DNA of 64,000 bases from Poronia punctata (GCA_022579005.1 MU401456.1:336607-400606), one strand, 5' to 3'; positions 12,033 through 25,700 are shown, numbered from the stretch's first letter. The notes: generated by a model from the sequence alone, not told the origin. Translations and numbers: made by a program.

Positions 12033-12658
12033 TTAATCAACGAGATGCTCGTCTTCCCAGAAACCCTTGAGTTTCTCTGCATCTTGGCCCAAGAAATGAA
12101 CAATTTCTGACGAAAAGGCAGCCTCCGATGATAGCTTATCTAGCATATCCCTAAAACCAAATGTGATGTCCGTTATTACATTGACTGTATGTTTCGAAAA
12201 TTGTTCTTTGTCGTCGGTGCAGAAAGGAAGAAGGGCGTTCACCGGGCCCATGACCTCCATGTCAACGACCGCTGAGGCCATCTGGCGTCGAAGGCTGAGT
12301 AGACTCGCAGGCACGGCGGCTACTGAGTCGACTGGGATTACGGGTAGTCGCCATCTGCCCATGAGCCTAGTTCTGTTAGATTGAAGCCTTCGTTGAGGAA
12401 CCGAGAGTCTCACTGAAGCTGCAATGTCATCAGTGTAGCTGCTGCATTCTGTTGCTCACCATCACTCTTCAGCAAGAAGACGATACTAACGTCTCTACCG
12501 CCGCTGAGATGGTATAAATGCTCAATGCGGCGAGCTCCCTCTGCCGTGCCAACGTCTCTCGGTGACATGAATATTGCTCGGAATACCCGTCGCGAATCGG
12601 CTGAGGCTGCTGGGATAGGAATCGCTACGTCGTGTGCTTCGAGATTTGATTCTGACAC
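12033..12658 (-). CDS. Conserved fungal protein of unknown function (5' end unresolved)
   Basis: I recall similar hypothetical proteins in other ascomycetes but know no function. Two exons are supported: 12658-12414 (or beginning further upstream) and 12372-12033. The first carries FRAIFMSPRDVGTAEGARRI and EHLYHLSGGRDVSIVFLLK. The second carries TRLMGRWRLPVIPVDSVAAV and ends in GFWEDEHLVD. The frame is restored by removing a 41-nt intron (12373-12413, GTGAGA...AACAG), giving LQTRLMGRW across the join. An in-frame stop lies just upstream of 12658 and no good ATG precedes the conserved block, so an upstream coding exon or a start at the Met of IFMSPRD is likely. Predicted soluble and mixed alpha/beta; no signal peptide or membrane segment. 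Confidence 0.6.
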
Positions 12659-14186
12659 AATTTAGCACCCGTTGTCCCCATTGTCAGGTTTGAATATGTA
12701 CGGTAGACAAGGGGACGTGCCTCTCCACGACCCGTCGCCGTTGTTACTTTGCAACAAAATGCGTGACAATTTAGCCCAGTTAGGAGACTTGCGGAGAGAA
12801 GAGGAAACTACCAACCGATCCATGTTCGACGCCGCAGACATGGCTCGGGATTGGCGGCAGAGGGACGAGAAATACCAACTCAGGGGGGAAGGCGGTTAAG
12901 TGTAGATGTAGCTATCTTAGCAAACGAAGTGTCATCTGACGTGTGCGTCAAACTTGATGAGTGATGATCGCAGCGACAGTATGGCAGGTTGAAGCTCCTC
13001 TGGCGGTTACTTGGAAACTTATTCACTGTAAGGTTAACATGTTCTATGGAAGTAGTAGGCAGAGGTACACGTGTATCGAGGAAGGTGCTGTGGGAGCCGA
13101 ACTGCCTCGGATTTGACAGCTCCTTACACTTGTTATCTAAATGCGAAGGCATCGCAAATCAGTCTACGTAACTGCCAAGTTCGTATAAGGCCTCATCTAC
13201 CCACTTGCAAACAGTGCTTATCCACGCCCATATCATGGTAGGTAGTCGACATATGGAGGTATATGTTCGAACGGTCTCTGCACATAGCGACTATCACAGA
13301 ATATATACAGGTTAAGGAGATAACGACTGGACATCAGGGTAAACTGTTGCCTGACCAGAATAATTGGTATTATATAGTGTTGCCACCAGTGACACGGTGG
13401 TACAGAAATACGGCTATCCCACTTACACAATATCTCCTTCTTAGGTCACCATAAGGTAGTAATTGAAACTATAAAAAGAGCTTTCTGCTAGAAATGTGCT
13501 TCCTGGTAAGGCCATGCCTTCCCTGTCCCTGGCGGACTAGATGTCTTATATGGCCAGCAATGACTGTCTACCTAGGTAATCGTTTGCCCCCTAATGTACG
13601 AGTATAGTAGCAAGTACCTATATACGATATTCTGAATGCATACATGACCATAAACTTATACGAGATAGACATAATGACATAACTACTGTTGACTAGGTAT
13701 ATAATACAGAAAACCACAAAGTGCAATAACACCATCAAATATGTAGACCCTGTATGCAAGTCTATCTCAGGGGAACCTTCCAAGGGGTAAATATCTGTTC
13801 CATGAACACTTCATCAAGACAACCTGGTCACATTTCTAATAAACACAGCAGGTGGTCATATGGTACATATAACTGGAGCCTATTTAAGAATGGAAACATG
13901 CTGAGTTGGGTACTAGCTGGCTTTAACAAATCAAGGTATTGTATGGTACTGCCTGAATTAGAGTTGGGTTGTCGATGAGGTTAAACGGGCGAGGTCTATA
14001 TACTGATAGATATGATACATGAAAAATCACATGAATGTTGCCGCCAAATGTTTAGATACATCGCCCGCCGTACGTTCTATAGTGTACAGTGTTTTGAAGT
14101 GAACCGCAGCCACAGACCGGAGCTTGGTACCCGGTAGACAGTGTTGGCTTCCCTGTAACCTAACCAAGAACCTGATTATATGATAA
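12659..14186. other. Intergenic, possibly holding the first exon of the minus-strand neighbour
   Basis: Short frames occur on both strands (for example 12672-12899 + and 12880-13152 -). None has recognisable similarity. One of the minus-strand stretches may hold the unresolved first exon of the gene ending at 12033. A TACGAGTA octamer lies at 13597. Confidence 0.4.
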
Positions 14187-14929
14187 TCAACCCTTTTCAG
14201 CAGGGGACACAGCCGGCATCAGTGGCGTGACGGGCGGTAGTAGCGGTCTCTTGGTTTTTGGGTCATTTATTCGCCGCAACACGTCTTCCAGTGTCGACAT
14301 TCTCTCTTGATGCCGTTTTTCTGCTTCTTCCAAGTCTCTTTCTCTTCTTTCGAGCTCTTCAAACTTTTCTGTGAGCTTCGTGATCTTCTCTAAGTTGGTA
14401 TCGGGCTTTTGCGAAGATCGATGGTACTCGTAGAGTATCAAAGCCGAAGCAACGAACAGGATAAACGTGTCGCCAGCTACGTCCGCAAACAGGTCAACCG
14501 CCTTAGCCTCTGGGAGCGGCCGGAACTTCCGCCTCCAGATGCTTGTTATTGGCGACCTTTTTCTCGCTCGCAGTTCTTCGTTGGTGGCACCGAATTTCGC
14601 ACGGATCTCGGCCTCCTTTTCTACCTCCTCTTTTGTTTTGACTGTCGGTGCTTCCGCCTTTTCCTTTGCTTTTATTTCAGCCTCGATGTTTCGCAATGAG
14701 GCCACCGAGAGGCGCATGTTAATTTGATGCAGCTTTTGGCCATAATTCGCGGCGAATTTCCGGAACTCCGGATGGTCATGCGCTTGGATTTTTATACGAT
14801 TCTTAACAGCAGATTAGTATTAGTACTATAATACGACATCATAATGTTGAAGAGGGTGCTTACTGCGCCATATTTCGATACATGCCGGAGGAGGAGCGAC
14901 GCAAGTTTGAATAACGGCAAAGCCACCAT
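14187..14929 (-). CDS. OPA3-like mitochondrial protein
   Basis: Fungal OPA3 homologue. In animals OPA3 acts at mitochondrial membranes and its loss causes optic atrophy; its biochemical activity is unclear. Exon 1 is 14929-14864 and exon 2 is 14801-14187, joined in phase 0 to 226 residues. The start MVALPLFKLASLLLRHVSKYGA is the classic OPA3 N-terminus with a mitochondrial-type amphipathic segment. Exon 2 opens NRIKIQAHDHPEFRKFAANY, the next conserved block. A hydrophobic helix, AGDTFILFVASALILYEY, lies in the middle. After it comes a charged coiled-coil segment (EKITKLTEKFEELERRERDL) and a Pro-rich tail. A TACTCGTA octamer at 14425-14432 falls inside this coding exon, a rare coding copy of that motif. 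Confidence 0.92.
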
Positions 14930-15771
14930 TTTCGGAGGATCGCAATCACTGATGGCTTGCAGATTGCGATTCAAGCAGTGTTATAGGAGTAGGTGGGATT
15001 AGGATATGTACAGGTACAGCGAACAGTAGCCGAATATAATTCCATTCTAGAAAAAGGTCGGCATACTGGCACCAAAGAGGCCCAAGAACCAGCTCGGGAG
15101 AGTACAGGTTTACCTTAGGTCATGTTGGAATAATTCGGAATGGCCGTCAATTGCGGCATCGCGGGAATCGAGCGAGCGGGACGGGTTGGTCATATGCTTA
15201 TCGATAAATGTGGACTACCTATGATGTGGTACCTACTTGTGTACCACAACGAAGCTAGTCGTACAGTCGGTGGCTTCCCATTCGCCCCACTTCAAACTCC
15301 ATTTGAGGGTAGCTATTGCCCGTTGCCTCCCCAACGCTCACTAACTCAGATGTACACGTCTAGGTAAACGAACTAGTTCCGTAGCCCTCCGGCCACCGCT
15401 ACTCAACACACTTGTGCTTGATTATGCAATTAGTATATTGTCAACACACATTTGTCTCATCAGGCTGATAGATCCCGCTCGGGTACTTCGCATCGTCCGA
15501 ATTGGCTTCAACTTGCTGTGTCTTTGGTTTGGCCGACAGTTCCCATGCAGATGCAAATTCCCACTTGAGCTCTTTGTTTATTTATGGTTCTCGAAAAGAC
15601 CGAAATTACACGTACTTCCAAGCGACATGTAAGAACACACCCCGTCGAAACCATCGTGGTAAATCGTCGGAAATGATTAACGATATTTATATAGATATCG
15701 AGACGCTTTCAGTTACTAATTACTTCGCCTTCTTGTTGCTAGTCGACAAGTAAGCACCGCGTTGTTACCCG
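14930..15771. other. Intergenic between OPA3 and Polo kinase (divergent promoters)
   Basis: About 840 bases shared by two divergently transcribed genes, so both promoters should lie here. The short + strand frames at 15140-15753 have no family resemblance. Confidence 0.5.
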
Positions 15772-18700
15772 ATGGCGGATCGACTCCAAGCTACAAAGCA
15801 AGGAGCCTATACCGACGCCTTGTCACCAAGGGACGTAAACGCTCTACGTCCCAGCCGCCCCGTCGATTCCGCCAAACCAAGAGCAACCGTGGCTTCCAAA
15901 CCGCCCCAAAAGGAGCCTCCGCTTCAACCACCCCCGCAAGTCCACGAACCACCTAGTATCGATAGGAAAGATGGAGCAGTTTATCAGATTGGTAAAATGC
16001 TGGGCAAAGGTGGCTTCGCGACATGCTACGAGGGCCAACTGCCAGGGCATAGGAAGAAGTTTGCTCTGAAGATTGTTAGAAGCAAGATGCCACACAAAAT
16101 GGAGCAAAAGGTGAGCATCAACCGCCCGTTGATTCTAATGGTACCGTGCCTGTCACTGACCCCAAGGACAAAAAGTTTCAAACCGAACTGCAAATTCACT
16201 CTAAAATGAGACACCAAAACATTGTCCAGTTTCTGAGGGCCTTCTCGTTCGACAGCTGCACTTACCTCGTGTTGGAGCTGTGTCCGAACGGCTCTCTGAT
16301 GGACATGGTGAAGCGTAGGAAAGGCCTCACCGAGCCCGAGGTACGATTCTATTCGATCCAGATTGCCGGCGCGATCAAATACATGCATGCCAAAGGTATC
16401 ATCCATCGAGACCTCAAGATGGGCAATATTTTCCTCGATAGAAACATGAATGCCAAGATTGGGGACTTTGGTCTGGCGGCGTTGCTAGTGACTGGCAAAG
16501 ACATGCAGACCATCCGCCGGACCACATTGTGTGGTACTCCAAACTACATTGCACCCGAGATCCTAGAGAAGGGCAAAAAGGGGCACGATCATGCTGTTGA
16601 TATTTGGAGTTTGGGAATCATCATGTAAGGCTTTCCCCAAGGGTTCATGAAAGGGTCGTTCATAAAGCTAATCGCCGGGCTAGGTTTGCAATGTTGACAT
16701 CCAAACCGCCGTTCCAATCATCGACGACGGACGAGATTTACCGCCGAGCGAGAAACAGAGACTATGAATGGCCGTCGCCTGGGACTTCAAATAAATACAT
16801 ATCGTACGACGCGAAAGATGTCGTAGCCACAATGCTCGAAGACGCAGAAAAACGGCCAGACCCAGACACTATTGTGCAACATAGGTTCTTCTCGTCCGGT
16901 TACATCCCGACGTCTACAGAAATAACGACCAAACTTCGCGATTGCCCGCCTGACGACGACCGGTTTTATGCAGCGGACGTCACGGGAGACATGGCATCCC
17001 TTATATCGCGGAATCTGCGAGAAATGTGTGTCGCCTGCGATGTTGGGCCGTGGGGGAAAAGCCAGACGACTCACAAGAGCACGTGGAGAGAAGTGGCGTT
17101 AGAAGAAAAGGCCGGCTTGACCCCTATAATTCCTCTCGCAGAAGGGATTGTTTACAGACCATTTGATGAAGTAAGCAAGGAACTAGGCCTGCATCAACTC
17201 CCCATCCGAGCACCATCGCAGTCCACTACGATGCCAGTGGAAGACGGGCAAACAGGGCAACAAGCCCAGCCGACTCAACCGGGACTCCTACGGGCACCCC
17301 CACAGAGCTTCGCGGCCCAGCAGAGAGCGCAGAACAAGCCGGCAAGCACAAGGCAAACGGCAGTCCCACGAGTTCAGACCTTGAACGATATACAAGCTCC
17401 AAGCGCCGCTGGTACGATGCGTCCACGATTAAGGAGGGATATCTCTCAGAGCTCGACGGAGAGCAATATCTCGAGAAAGGTGGCTCCTGCCCAAGGAACA
17501 TTGTCAGATCTACCGATCAGAGCTGGCTCGGCATCCCGCAACGCGCTGCCGGAGAAGCTTCCCGAGTCGAGGAGTGTTCCATCCGAGCCAAGAGAAAATA
17601 ATACACGAGTACCGTCACACGTACCACCACACGTGTCGTCACAAGTACCATCAAACAATGCTGTTGAGCCAAGAATAAGCTCATTATTCAGTTCCAGGGA
17701 GCAAGTTATGGGGGTGCCAGACACGAAACCAGACGTGGTCCTTGACCGCCTCCGAAGCCTTCAAACCGAACTTGAACGTGCTTTGAACTCGAGGTCCATG
17801 GCCTTTCTTGGAAAGTCGGCTACTCCATCGCCTCCTCACATTGTGGTCAAGTGGGTCGACTATTCCAACAAATTCGGACTCGGCTACATCTTAAATGACG
17901 GGAGCATTGGCTGTGTTCTCAAGAGCATACCTGGCAGTGCTAGGGGAGGCAAGACGGTCAGGCTACCGCCGAGCTGCATCCTGGTTCGTGAAGCTGAGCA
18001 ACATTGTGCTCGGCGGCAAGATCCTAGCTATGCCGACCGCCATCAAATCGTGCCCATGACGGGCGAAATCCAGTTCTACGAAAACAAAGGCGAAGCTGGA
18101 CTGTCGACCGTGTTCGTCCATCCGGCACAATTCAAGATCGTGCCCAACGAGGATGGCTCGGCGGGTAAAGTCCCACCAGGTAACGACATTTATGACTATA
18201 GAAAGCGAGAGCACCTTGTTTTATGGAAAAAGTTTGCTAGCTACATGATGGCGTATGGGCGGGATCATGAGACGAGCGACAATGGAGGGCAGTCACAGGG
18301 CTTGGGGCCAACCAGGCAGACGATGCCACCGAGTGATGTCGTGACATTTTACCAACGAACGGGCGACGTCGGTTGCTGGGTTTTTGCAGATGGGCATATG
18401 CAGTTTAACTTCCCCGATCATACCAAGCTCGTGCTCGATGCAACCGGCACATGGTGCCATTTCTGGCACCTGCCACAAAATTCGGCCGAGAAATTGGCGG
18501 CAACTGGAGAACTGGATGAAACGGCGCTAGACCAGAGGGGTGTCTTATCGTACCCCGTGCAGACACTGTTGAACTTCACTACCAAACCAGCCGTCCGCCC
18601 GACACGGAATCCTACCCGCAAGCGGCCCGAGATCGACCCGGAGATCCAAGGCATCCCAGCTGCGAATGACTTCCGCCGAAAGATCGAGTTCATTGTCCGC

Positions 18701-18934
18701 ATTCTCAGGGAATGGGTTGCCAATAACGGACTCGGCAATAGCAGAATGGACCGCGAACATCGTCTAATGTGGACAGGGACCCGAGAAACAGTACATAGTA
18801 GCCCGAGCAAGCATGTTTGGGTAACAATTGGGGCGAGATGGGGAGATCAAAGATACTGTGCTTTCGTCGATCCAAAAAGTCCTAATGTGCTGGGCGAAGA
18901 GGTCGAGTCCAAATCGTCGTCCTCCACATCATGA
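15772..18934 (+). CDS. cdc5: Polo-like serine/threonine kinase
   Basis: Polo kinase controlling mitotic entry, spindle function and cytokinesis. Exons 15772-16110, 16176-16624 and 16684-18934 sum to 1,012 residues, longer than yeast Cdc5 but in the range of filamentous-fungus Polo kinases. The kinase domain begins near Tyr71 (YQIGKMLGKGGFATCYEG). The ATP lysine is Lys100 (FALKIV), the catalytic loop is HRDLKMGN (His190-Asp192), and DFG begins at Asp210. The activation loop reads RRTTLCGTPNYIAPEIL, with the usual activating Thr. A long low-complexity linker (about residues 440-600) separates it from two polo boxes: PB1 around Trp653 (KWVDYSNKFGLGYILNDGS) and PB2 from about 816 (VTFYQRTGDVGCWVF). 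All catalytic residues are present. The intron 1 acceptor could lie 12 nt upstream, adding DKK plus one residue. Confidence 0.95.
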
Positions 18935-20255
18935 TGAGCTGGGAAAGGAAGTTTCAATAAAGGGCAAAAAAGAATGGCATTTCGCTACATGTTAGCTGGC
19001 GCTAGGGGTTGTGCTTTCCACGTTTTCACGAGAAATGACGGGGCGTCCCTTTTTTCTTTTTCTTTTTTCTCTTCCGTATTGTCTCTTATTCCCTTTTTGC
19101 AACCTCTTTCAAACCACGTTGACTTCGCTTTGCTAAGACGGACGGTATGTCGAATCATTTTTGAACCCTTCATACATAGGTTAGCATGGCGTGGAATGGA
19201 GTGCGTCCGGGGTAAATATAATTCCTGTTGCAGGTCCTATAATTACAAAACGTTATTTGACGGTCTTGATGGTAATAATGTAGTATATATAATTATCCGA
19301 TTCATATTTTACTAAACTCCTGTGATAGTAGGACTGGGCAGTGCAGGAGTGTTGTTCAGTAGCAAAAGTGTGACCATGGCGTTGATGGGCTTCACTGACT
19401 TTCTGCGTATTTAAAGCACCGTGTTTATATAATATGATGATAGTAGGTTTGCTTCTGCGGACTACATCTTGTCATATATCCCATTCCGCAATATCACATG
19501 AATACCTACGTAACAGGTATGTAAGGGACTAAGTTAGGTAAATATAGTGGAATGACCGATCAACTCCAAGTCCTGAAGCGGCTTTATTTAAGTAGCCCCC
19601 CCTTCTCTTCGTCATCAGTTATATATTAACGGGAAATTATGCGTCCCTAATGGGGGAGGACAGGAGGTACCTATGGGCTATGGCACACGTCTGTATATGT
19701 ACAAGATTTGTGTGCGCGGGAGAGAGACTGGCTGCCTATGCGGTACGCCGTGGTTGAAAGAAAAAAGAAAAAGGAAGCGGATATCATTAAGTAGTTAGGT
19801 TAGTTAGACTGATCTTGCAGCCCACACCAATGTAAACGAATACATTCGTTCTTTTCGCTATGACTTGGACTTCTTTTGCCCGAGTTATGACTGTTTCGGA
19901 GAAGACAAAAAAGATGGAATGACGCTAAAGGTGATGAATGAGGAAGATTGGTTGGTGGTTCGAGTAACGATGACGGCGGCTCGAATGGTTATGCCTATGC
20001 ATGACGATGAGATGAGGGCTGAAAAAACAGACACCAACGCCATTCATATCCCTCTAGTAATGGATATAAGTCGTTACGCACAACATGCAGATGCAGCAGA
20101 TATTTTCCACATGAGACCGGAAAAGAAAACAACACCCGACCCGACCCAAGCTCTTTTTTACGTGGTAGGTAGGAAAAAGAAAAAAAGGGGGCGCACCAGG
20201 CAGTAACGCGCAGCCTCTCCAATTACCCACCTTTACTTTCTCTATTCCCGCGGCC
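18935..20255. other. Intergenic, convergent 3' ends
   Basis: The Polo kinase (+) and Skt5 (-) genes converge on this stretch, which should hold both 3' UTRs. No additional gene is supported; the frame at 19865-20206 has no family resemblance. Confidence 0.45.
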
Positions 20256-20284
20256 CATGGCATGGCATGGCGTGGCATGGCATG
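20256..20284. repeat. (CATGG)n short tandem repeat
   Basis: About six imperfect copies of the pentamer CATGG, one of them CGTGG. It lies roughly 90 bases beyond the Skt5 stop codon, probably in its 3' UTR. Confidence 0.8.
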
Positions 20285-20372
20285 ACAAAGTCGGTCGCGC
20301 GTTCCCGTCTTTATCCAAAACATCCATTACCGACAAGTCTGCTCGGCCTTCTTAACCATCTACCACGCGCCT

Positions 20373-22762
20373 CTACATGACGATACATTCCTTTTCTTCC
20401 TTAGGCGTTTTCCTCATCTTTCCGCTCTTCGCGGGTGCTACCTCCATAGGCGTACCACCACTCGCAGCCACGCGGATGGCTTCTAGCCGTTGTTTGGCTC
20501 GCTCGTCGCCGGCGTCTGCCGCCTTCACGTACCAGACATTGGCCTCCAACATATCTCGGCGACAACCGATGCCCATTTCTGTGAAATATCCGACGGCATA
20601 CTGTGCCTTGACAAAGTCTGCTCGTTCTGTGTCAGTTTGGAGAGGTTGGTTATGTGGCACCTCGCCCATGTTTTTGAGGATATTCGGAAATCCTTACCAA
20701 GTTCTGCCGACCGGCGAGCCCATTCATAAGCTTCTTCCTCGTCCTTCTCCAGGATTGGCTCTGCTCCGACCAAGTACCAGGCACAAAGACCCATCATGGC
20801 GCCAGCATGCCCTCGCTCGGCCGCACCAGTATAGAAATGGACGCTGAGAGCCGGGTCTCGGGGGCAATTCAGCTTTCCGTGTTCGTACGCGTCCCCCATG
20901 CGGAAACCGGCTTCGGGGTGGCCAAGCTCGGCAGCCTGGGTGAAGAGTTCGGCCGCGTAGCTCTCATCCTTGAAAATATCGTCGCCGAAACCCGTCTCGT
21001 ACATGGTACCTAGTTGGTAGGGTGCCGAATTGTACATGACATCGGCCGACTCGGTCGCTCGCTTGAGCCATTTGATCCCCTCGCGATATCGGTTTTCGCC
21101 TAGGTCGCCCGAAAGGCAAGCTTTTCCTAGTCTCGTCATGGCGCCGGGGTGATTCTTCGATGCTGCTGTCCTGAGAAACTGTACTGCTTTGGCTGGATCT
21201 TTCCTACAACCCCATCCAAACTCGTAACACAGTCCCGCTCGGTAAGCTGATTCAGCATGTCCGTGCTTCGCAGCAAGGACGAAGAGGGGGAACGCCGCAC
21301 TGTAGTCCTCTTTCCCTTTATTGAATAGGCCGGATGCATACCCGTCTGCAAGATAATATTGCGCAAAAGGATAACCACCGCTGGCTAACCTTGTCAATAT
21401 ACTTTTAGCTTCCCGTATCAACTCCGTCGGCGAAGACTCCACCCCGTCTTTGCCCGGACTTTGTTTCGATCCCGATTTCTTCCGCGAAGATTCATCGAAT
21501 TCGAGCCCCTGCTCCTGAGCCGTGGATATTAAGAAGACCGCGAACGAGTATTGAATTGAGAAGTCATTTGTCTTTTTCACATTTTGTCTATACATCTCCA
21601 GCGTCTTCTGCGTGCTCAAAAGGGAGGCATTCATTCCCACGTTATCACGCAAGTGGGAATTATCAAATGTGATGGGTGCCGGAGCCGGTTGAGGGTATGA
21701 GATATTCAATAACTCTCCATATGATGAAAGCCTGTTGTCGGGTGACCTACGGTTTTGCGAAGGCGCGCGAGCATAAGCGCCCCCCATGCCCGGGGAATGT
21801 CCTCGTGGGCCAAGATCCGAGTTCACCGAGTAAGCCGACTGGGGTCTCGGCATTGAGCTTCTTCTCATGTAAAATGAATTGGGCGTGAGGTGACGGTTCA
21901 TGGTCATGTTGCCCTCGAAACCGTCTGGTGTGGGCGGATCCCGGCCAGACGACTCTAAGGGGACACTCGAAACACGAGGCATAAACTGCTGATGGTGATA
22001 CTCTAACCGTGGAACCGACGGTTCCTCCGGCGTTGCGCCTTCCAGACTAGTCTTGGAGGAAACACCACCTGGCACCTGACCATATGGTGGCTCATTCAGC
22101 CCCCCTGACACTGAGCTGGCGCTTGTCTCGACGGATGATTCGGTCGATGTTTGTAGGCGAGTACTGGCCACCGTGTCCGATTCACGGCTCTCCCGGTTGC
22201 CATCGTGGCTTGGGTTCATATCCTGAGTACCGCCGCCATATTGTTCCGGAACATAAGCGCTGTAGCTGCCGTCGGTTTTCGTCCGGACAATTTCCGGGGT
22301 TATCATATTTTCCGGGCGTGCATTATTCCTTAGCTCAGTCTGAGGATACGGATCGGCCGGGTTGTGCTCTCTAGAGGGCCCAGTATCTCGTAGCGGAAGC
22401 TGTGCATATATATGGTTGTGAGGTGGTGGCGGTGGCGGCGCTTGGGGTGATATTGGCAACACTCGATTCCTGCTCGACGAATTTATCGGGTCTACATACT
22501 GCCCGTTTTCGATATTCGAATTAACTAGCCGCGCCTGGCTCTCTGATTGGAACTTGGACCCCCCAGAAGAGGACGGAATATGCCTTATAATGGGCGCCGC
22601 CGCGCCACGCCCAATACCCATCGAGCCTTGATGGTCATCCTCGTGTGCAGCTCCAGTCTGAGATTGGCCCGAGGGCCGCCTAGAAGACTGCAGAGGTTTC
22701 CGCTGTATCGACCTTGGCGGAGACGGGGTCATAGGGGGCGGCGTGGTAGTTGCGGTTGCCAT
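20373..22762 (-). CDS. skt5: Skt5/Chs4-type chitin synthase activator (Sel1 repeats, CAAX box)
   Basis: Homologue of yeast Skt5/Chs4, which binds Chs3-type chitin synthase, activates it and links it to the bud-neck or septum scaffold at the plasma membrane. Exon 1 is 22762-20698 and exon 2 is 20626-20373; a 71-nt intron removed in phase gives 772 residues. The first ~380 residues are Pro/Ser/Gln-rich and probably disordered. The second half is a run of Sel1-like repeats, for example HAESAYRAGLCYEFGWGC, AMTRLGKACLSGDLG and PEAGFRMGDAYEHGKL. The protein ends KECIVM, a C-terminal CAAX box for prenylation, as in Skt5/Chs4; the box is only joined to the rest by splicing. The gene is divergent from the chitin synthase that starts at 28584. 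Confidence 0.9.
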
Positions 22763-25700
22763 TGCTGAGGTAGCGCTGTGTTGTTCTTACAGCCAAGTCC
22801 CACGAGGTCGTGGCACAGAAGACAGCAGGGGCGGCGGACGACTCTAGCAGTGTCGGTGCCGGCTTGGTAGACGGGTGATATAGATACGCAAGGGGGGGAG
22901 TAGCCTTGTCCCTATTATGAATGCACGACTATCACATACATCGGCTCGGGATATTGTCAACCGTAGACCAAATCAGCTTTGCACGACGGCAAGGGAATTC
23001 GACCGCCGAGGCGTAGACGGCTGAGGGACGAATGGTAAACCGCCGAGGCTATGGCCTAGCAGCTGTGTTTTCTAGATTTATTACTGAGCAGAATCTAGAA
23101 ACGCTGTGCGATAGGATTTTTTTTAATCTCTGTTACCCCAAATCTCTTTGAGCAGTCTTCCGGCGTGGAATGATACTCGGGGAAAGAAAACAAAAATCCA
23201 GGCGCTGCTCAACTACCAGACGATCCCAAGACAGTCAACTGAATTATATCTGACAGTGCTTGAAAGAGTAGGTAGGTACTGATCGGACGGGATCGCTCGG
23301 CTGTGATCGAGGTTTTTTTTCTCTTAGGCTACGGTCGGCCTGACGTCCAAACACGGGCCAGACAAAGAAGAGGCACGGCAAGAACAGTCAAGCAGCAGAC
23401 ATCAAGAGGCCAATGCAACACAACAGCAATACCTACTTATCTAATAGCAAAGGGCAGTCGGTGGTGCAAGGAACATGGTAGGTGGTAGTAGGGCTGCCGC
23501 GTGTTGGTGAATGCAAAGGAAGGGTAAGGGAGGGCCGCGGACGTATCCAGGTCCCCTGCCAGTGGATTCCTTCCCACACCACAAGAGGTATCTGCCGTGC
23601 CTGCCCGTCAGGTATGTCTCTTACTATTGGTGTCTTCCAGGTGATGATTCCACTAAAATGATCAGCTCTCGTAGTCCTCAGGGTCTTCGGTACCATTGCG
23701 CGACTAGTGCAGTTGTACAGTGCGGTGGCGCTAGAAAACTTCTTGAGCTTCTATTATGTGCTGTAAAAGGCACCTATTACCACACTCGTAGTGCACTCAG
23801 TACCTGTTCGGGCAGTACGGAGGTGCAGTGTTGGTCATGGGAAATTATGGAAAGAGAGATTAGATATAAATGCCAGTCGCGGCTCAATGAGTGGTATACG
23901 TGTATATGAATACACCAATTGACGTTCTGTTTAACGTCGGCTCGGGCTGTTGCCCGCGAGCTTAAACTCAAAAATAATTGCGCCAGTTTTCAACGTCATC
24001 CCGTTTCAGCTTCCTACGAGGTAGGTAGTACCTTATACCAACAGACAAACATACTCGTACGTATGTATATTTCCCTTTTTGGTTAGAGCGCCTCACGTAA
24101 ACTGCCTATTAAGTTTATTTCCAGAACATATGTACTAGGGGGCCCCCTAGTACTAAGTAGCGAAGTGCCCGGCCCCCAACTGCTCTCGTACGATACGTGC
24201 CGACAGTTAGGTACATACATGTAGGTAGTCACGTAGTCTAGAAGTATGTAGGTATTTGCAACTACTCGTACTCCAACATGGACGAGTATTGATAGAAAAG
24301 GGAAAATATATCTCCATAGAGAAATTATCAGGATGGGTTTAAGCGATACTCGGAAATTCATAGACGGAGGTCTGAAGTGCAAGGTCCGGTATCACGTCTT
24401 TCTTCAACCCTAACAAGGAATTGGCTTCCCCTAAATAACCACTTTAACACCACCTCACTCGTAAGTAAGTACCCGGGCGTGCCTGGAGATACCCGTCTAA
24501 CCTAACTTAGATGCTTTCAGGAGTCTAGGTTAGGGCCGTTATATGGAGCCATATATGCAGCTGTAGATCACGGGGACATCAATATCGGCTCATCTTCGTA
24601 TTCATGCTAGACTACTTGTAAGCGCCATCCTAAATTTCTTGTAGGTTTCCCCCTCCCAGACTTTGATATAAATCAACAACACAAATGCAAAAATATTCGA
24701 GGGGCTCAAGCTTCTAATATACGTCTGTGGATTGTAGGTAAATAGACACAATAACCTAAAATAGGAAGCACCTCTGGACCAAATGCTGGTCCATCATTTT
24801 GCACCGACCTTCAAGTCAACTTCTCCGGGGGCTGTGGGCTGTGGAACTTCTACCCCAGTATGTTAATCCCCCCCAGTTCGCCGACTCCTGTCTGTCAAGC
24901 TGATCCACGTTACGTGTACACGTACCTTAAAATCGATGCACATTGGTGATTGGGGTACCGATTAGGGTAGGTAATAGCCCCGGTCCGAAAAGTTAACAGA
25001 ATGCCACCAATATTGGGTTAATACCGACTTAATGTAGGTATCTGTCCTCTCCTCCTAGCAAAGGCTTCGTCAGCTTATGCCGCCAATGTTAGCAATACAA
25101 CATTAAGATTTGTCCGGTACGTTCTTTTTTTTCTCTACGAATAATGTCAGCTTGCCCATACCTGTGTGATTCCATCGATGGTATATATTTGCTGGACCAA
25201 AACCTTACCAAGTACGATATACTTACTACCTACGTCTCCATATAAGACCAAGTATGTATGTATGTACGAGTACAGCTAGCAAAGAGCTATGTATCCCTGT
25301 GCCACCACCTGAACGCCACGAACCTCCGTGTCACCAAATGCTGAACCGGACTCGATTTGACATATGTCTTGCATAATCTCCGTAGCATACCAGGGCTCAC
25401 ATATGTGTAAAATACAACCTACTCTAGTACTCTATGGTTTGTACGATTCCACCACGTGCGACAGCGGTTGGACTACTTAACGCTGGCTGTGGAGGTTTGC
25501 TGTCGGACATTGTACCATAGCTGGCGGTACAGAAATGGAAGAGACAACCTGGCCCCCTGGATACTCGTACTCGCAAGGCTAGTCTAGACTCCCTACGTAC
25601 ATACGAGTAGATAGTATATCCGAAATACATGCCTACCCACAGTAGGTAGCGCCCTTTCGAATCCGCACTACCTCGATAAGCCTCAAGAAAGAGAAAAGCA

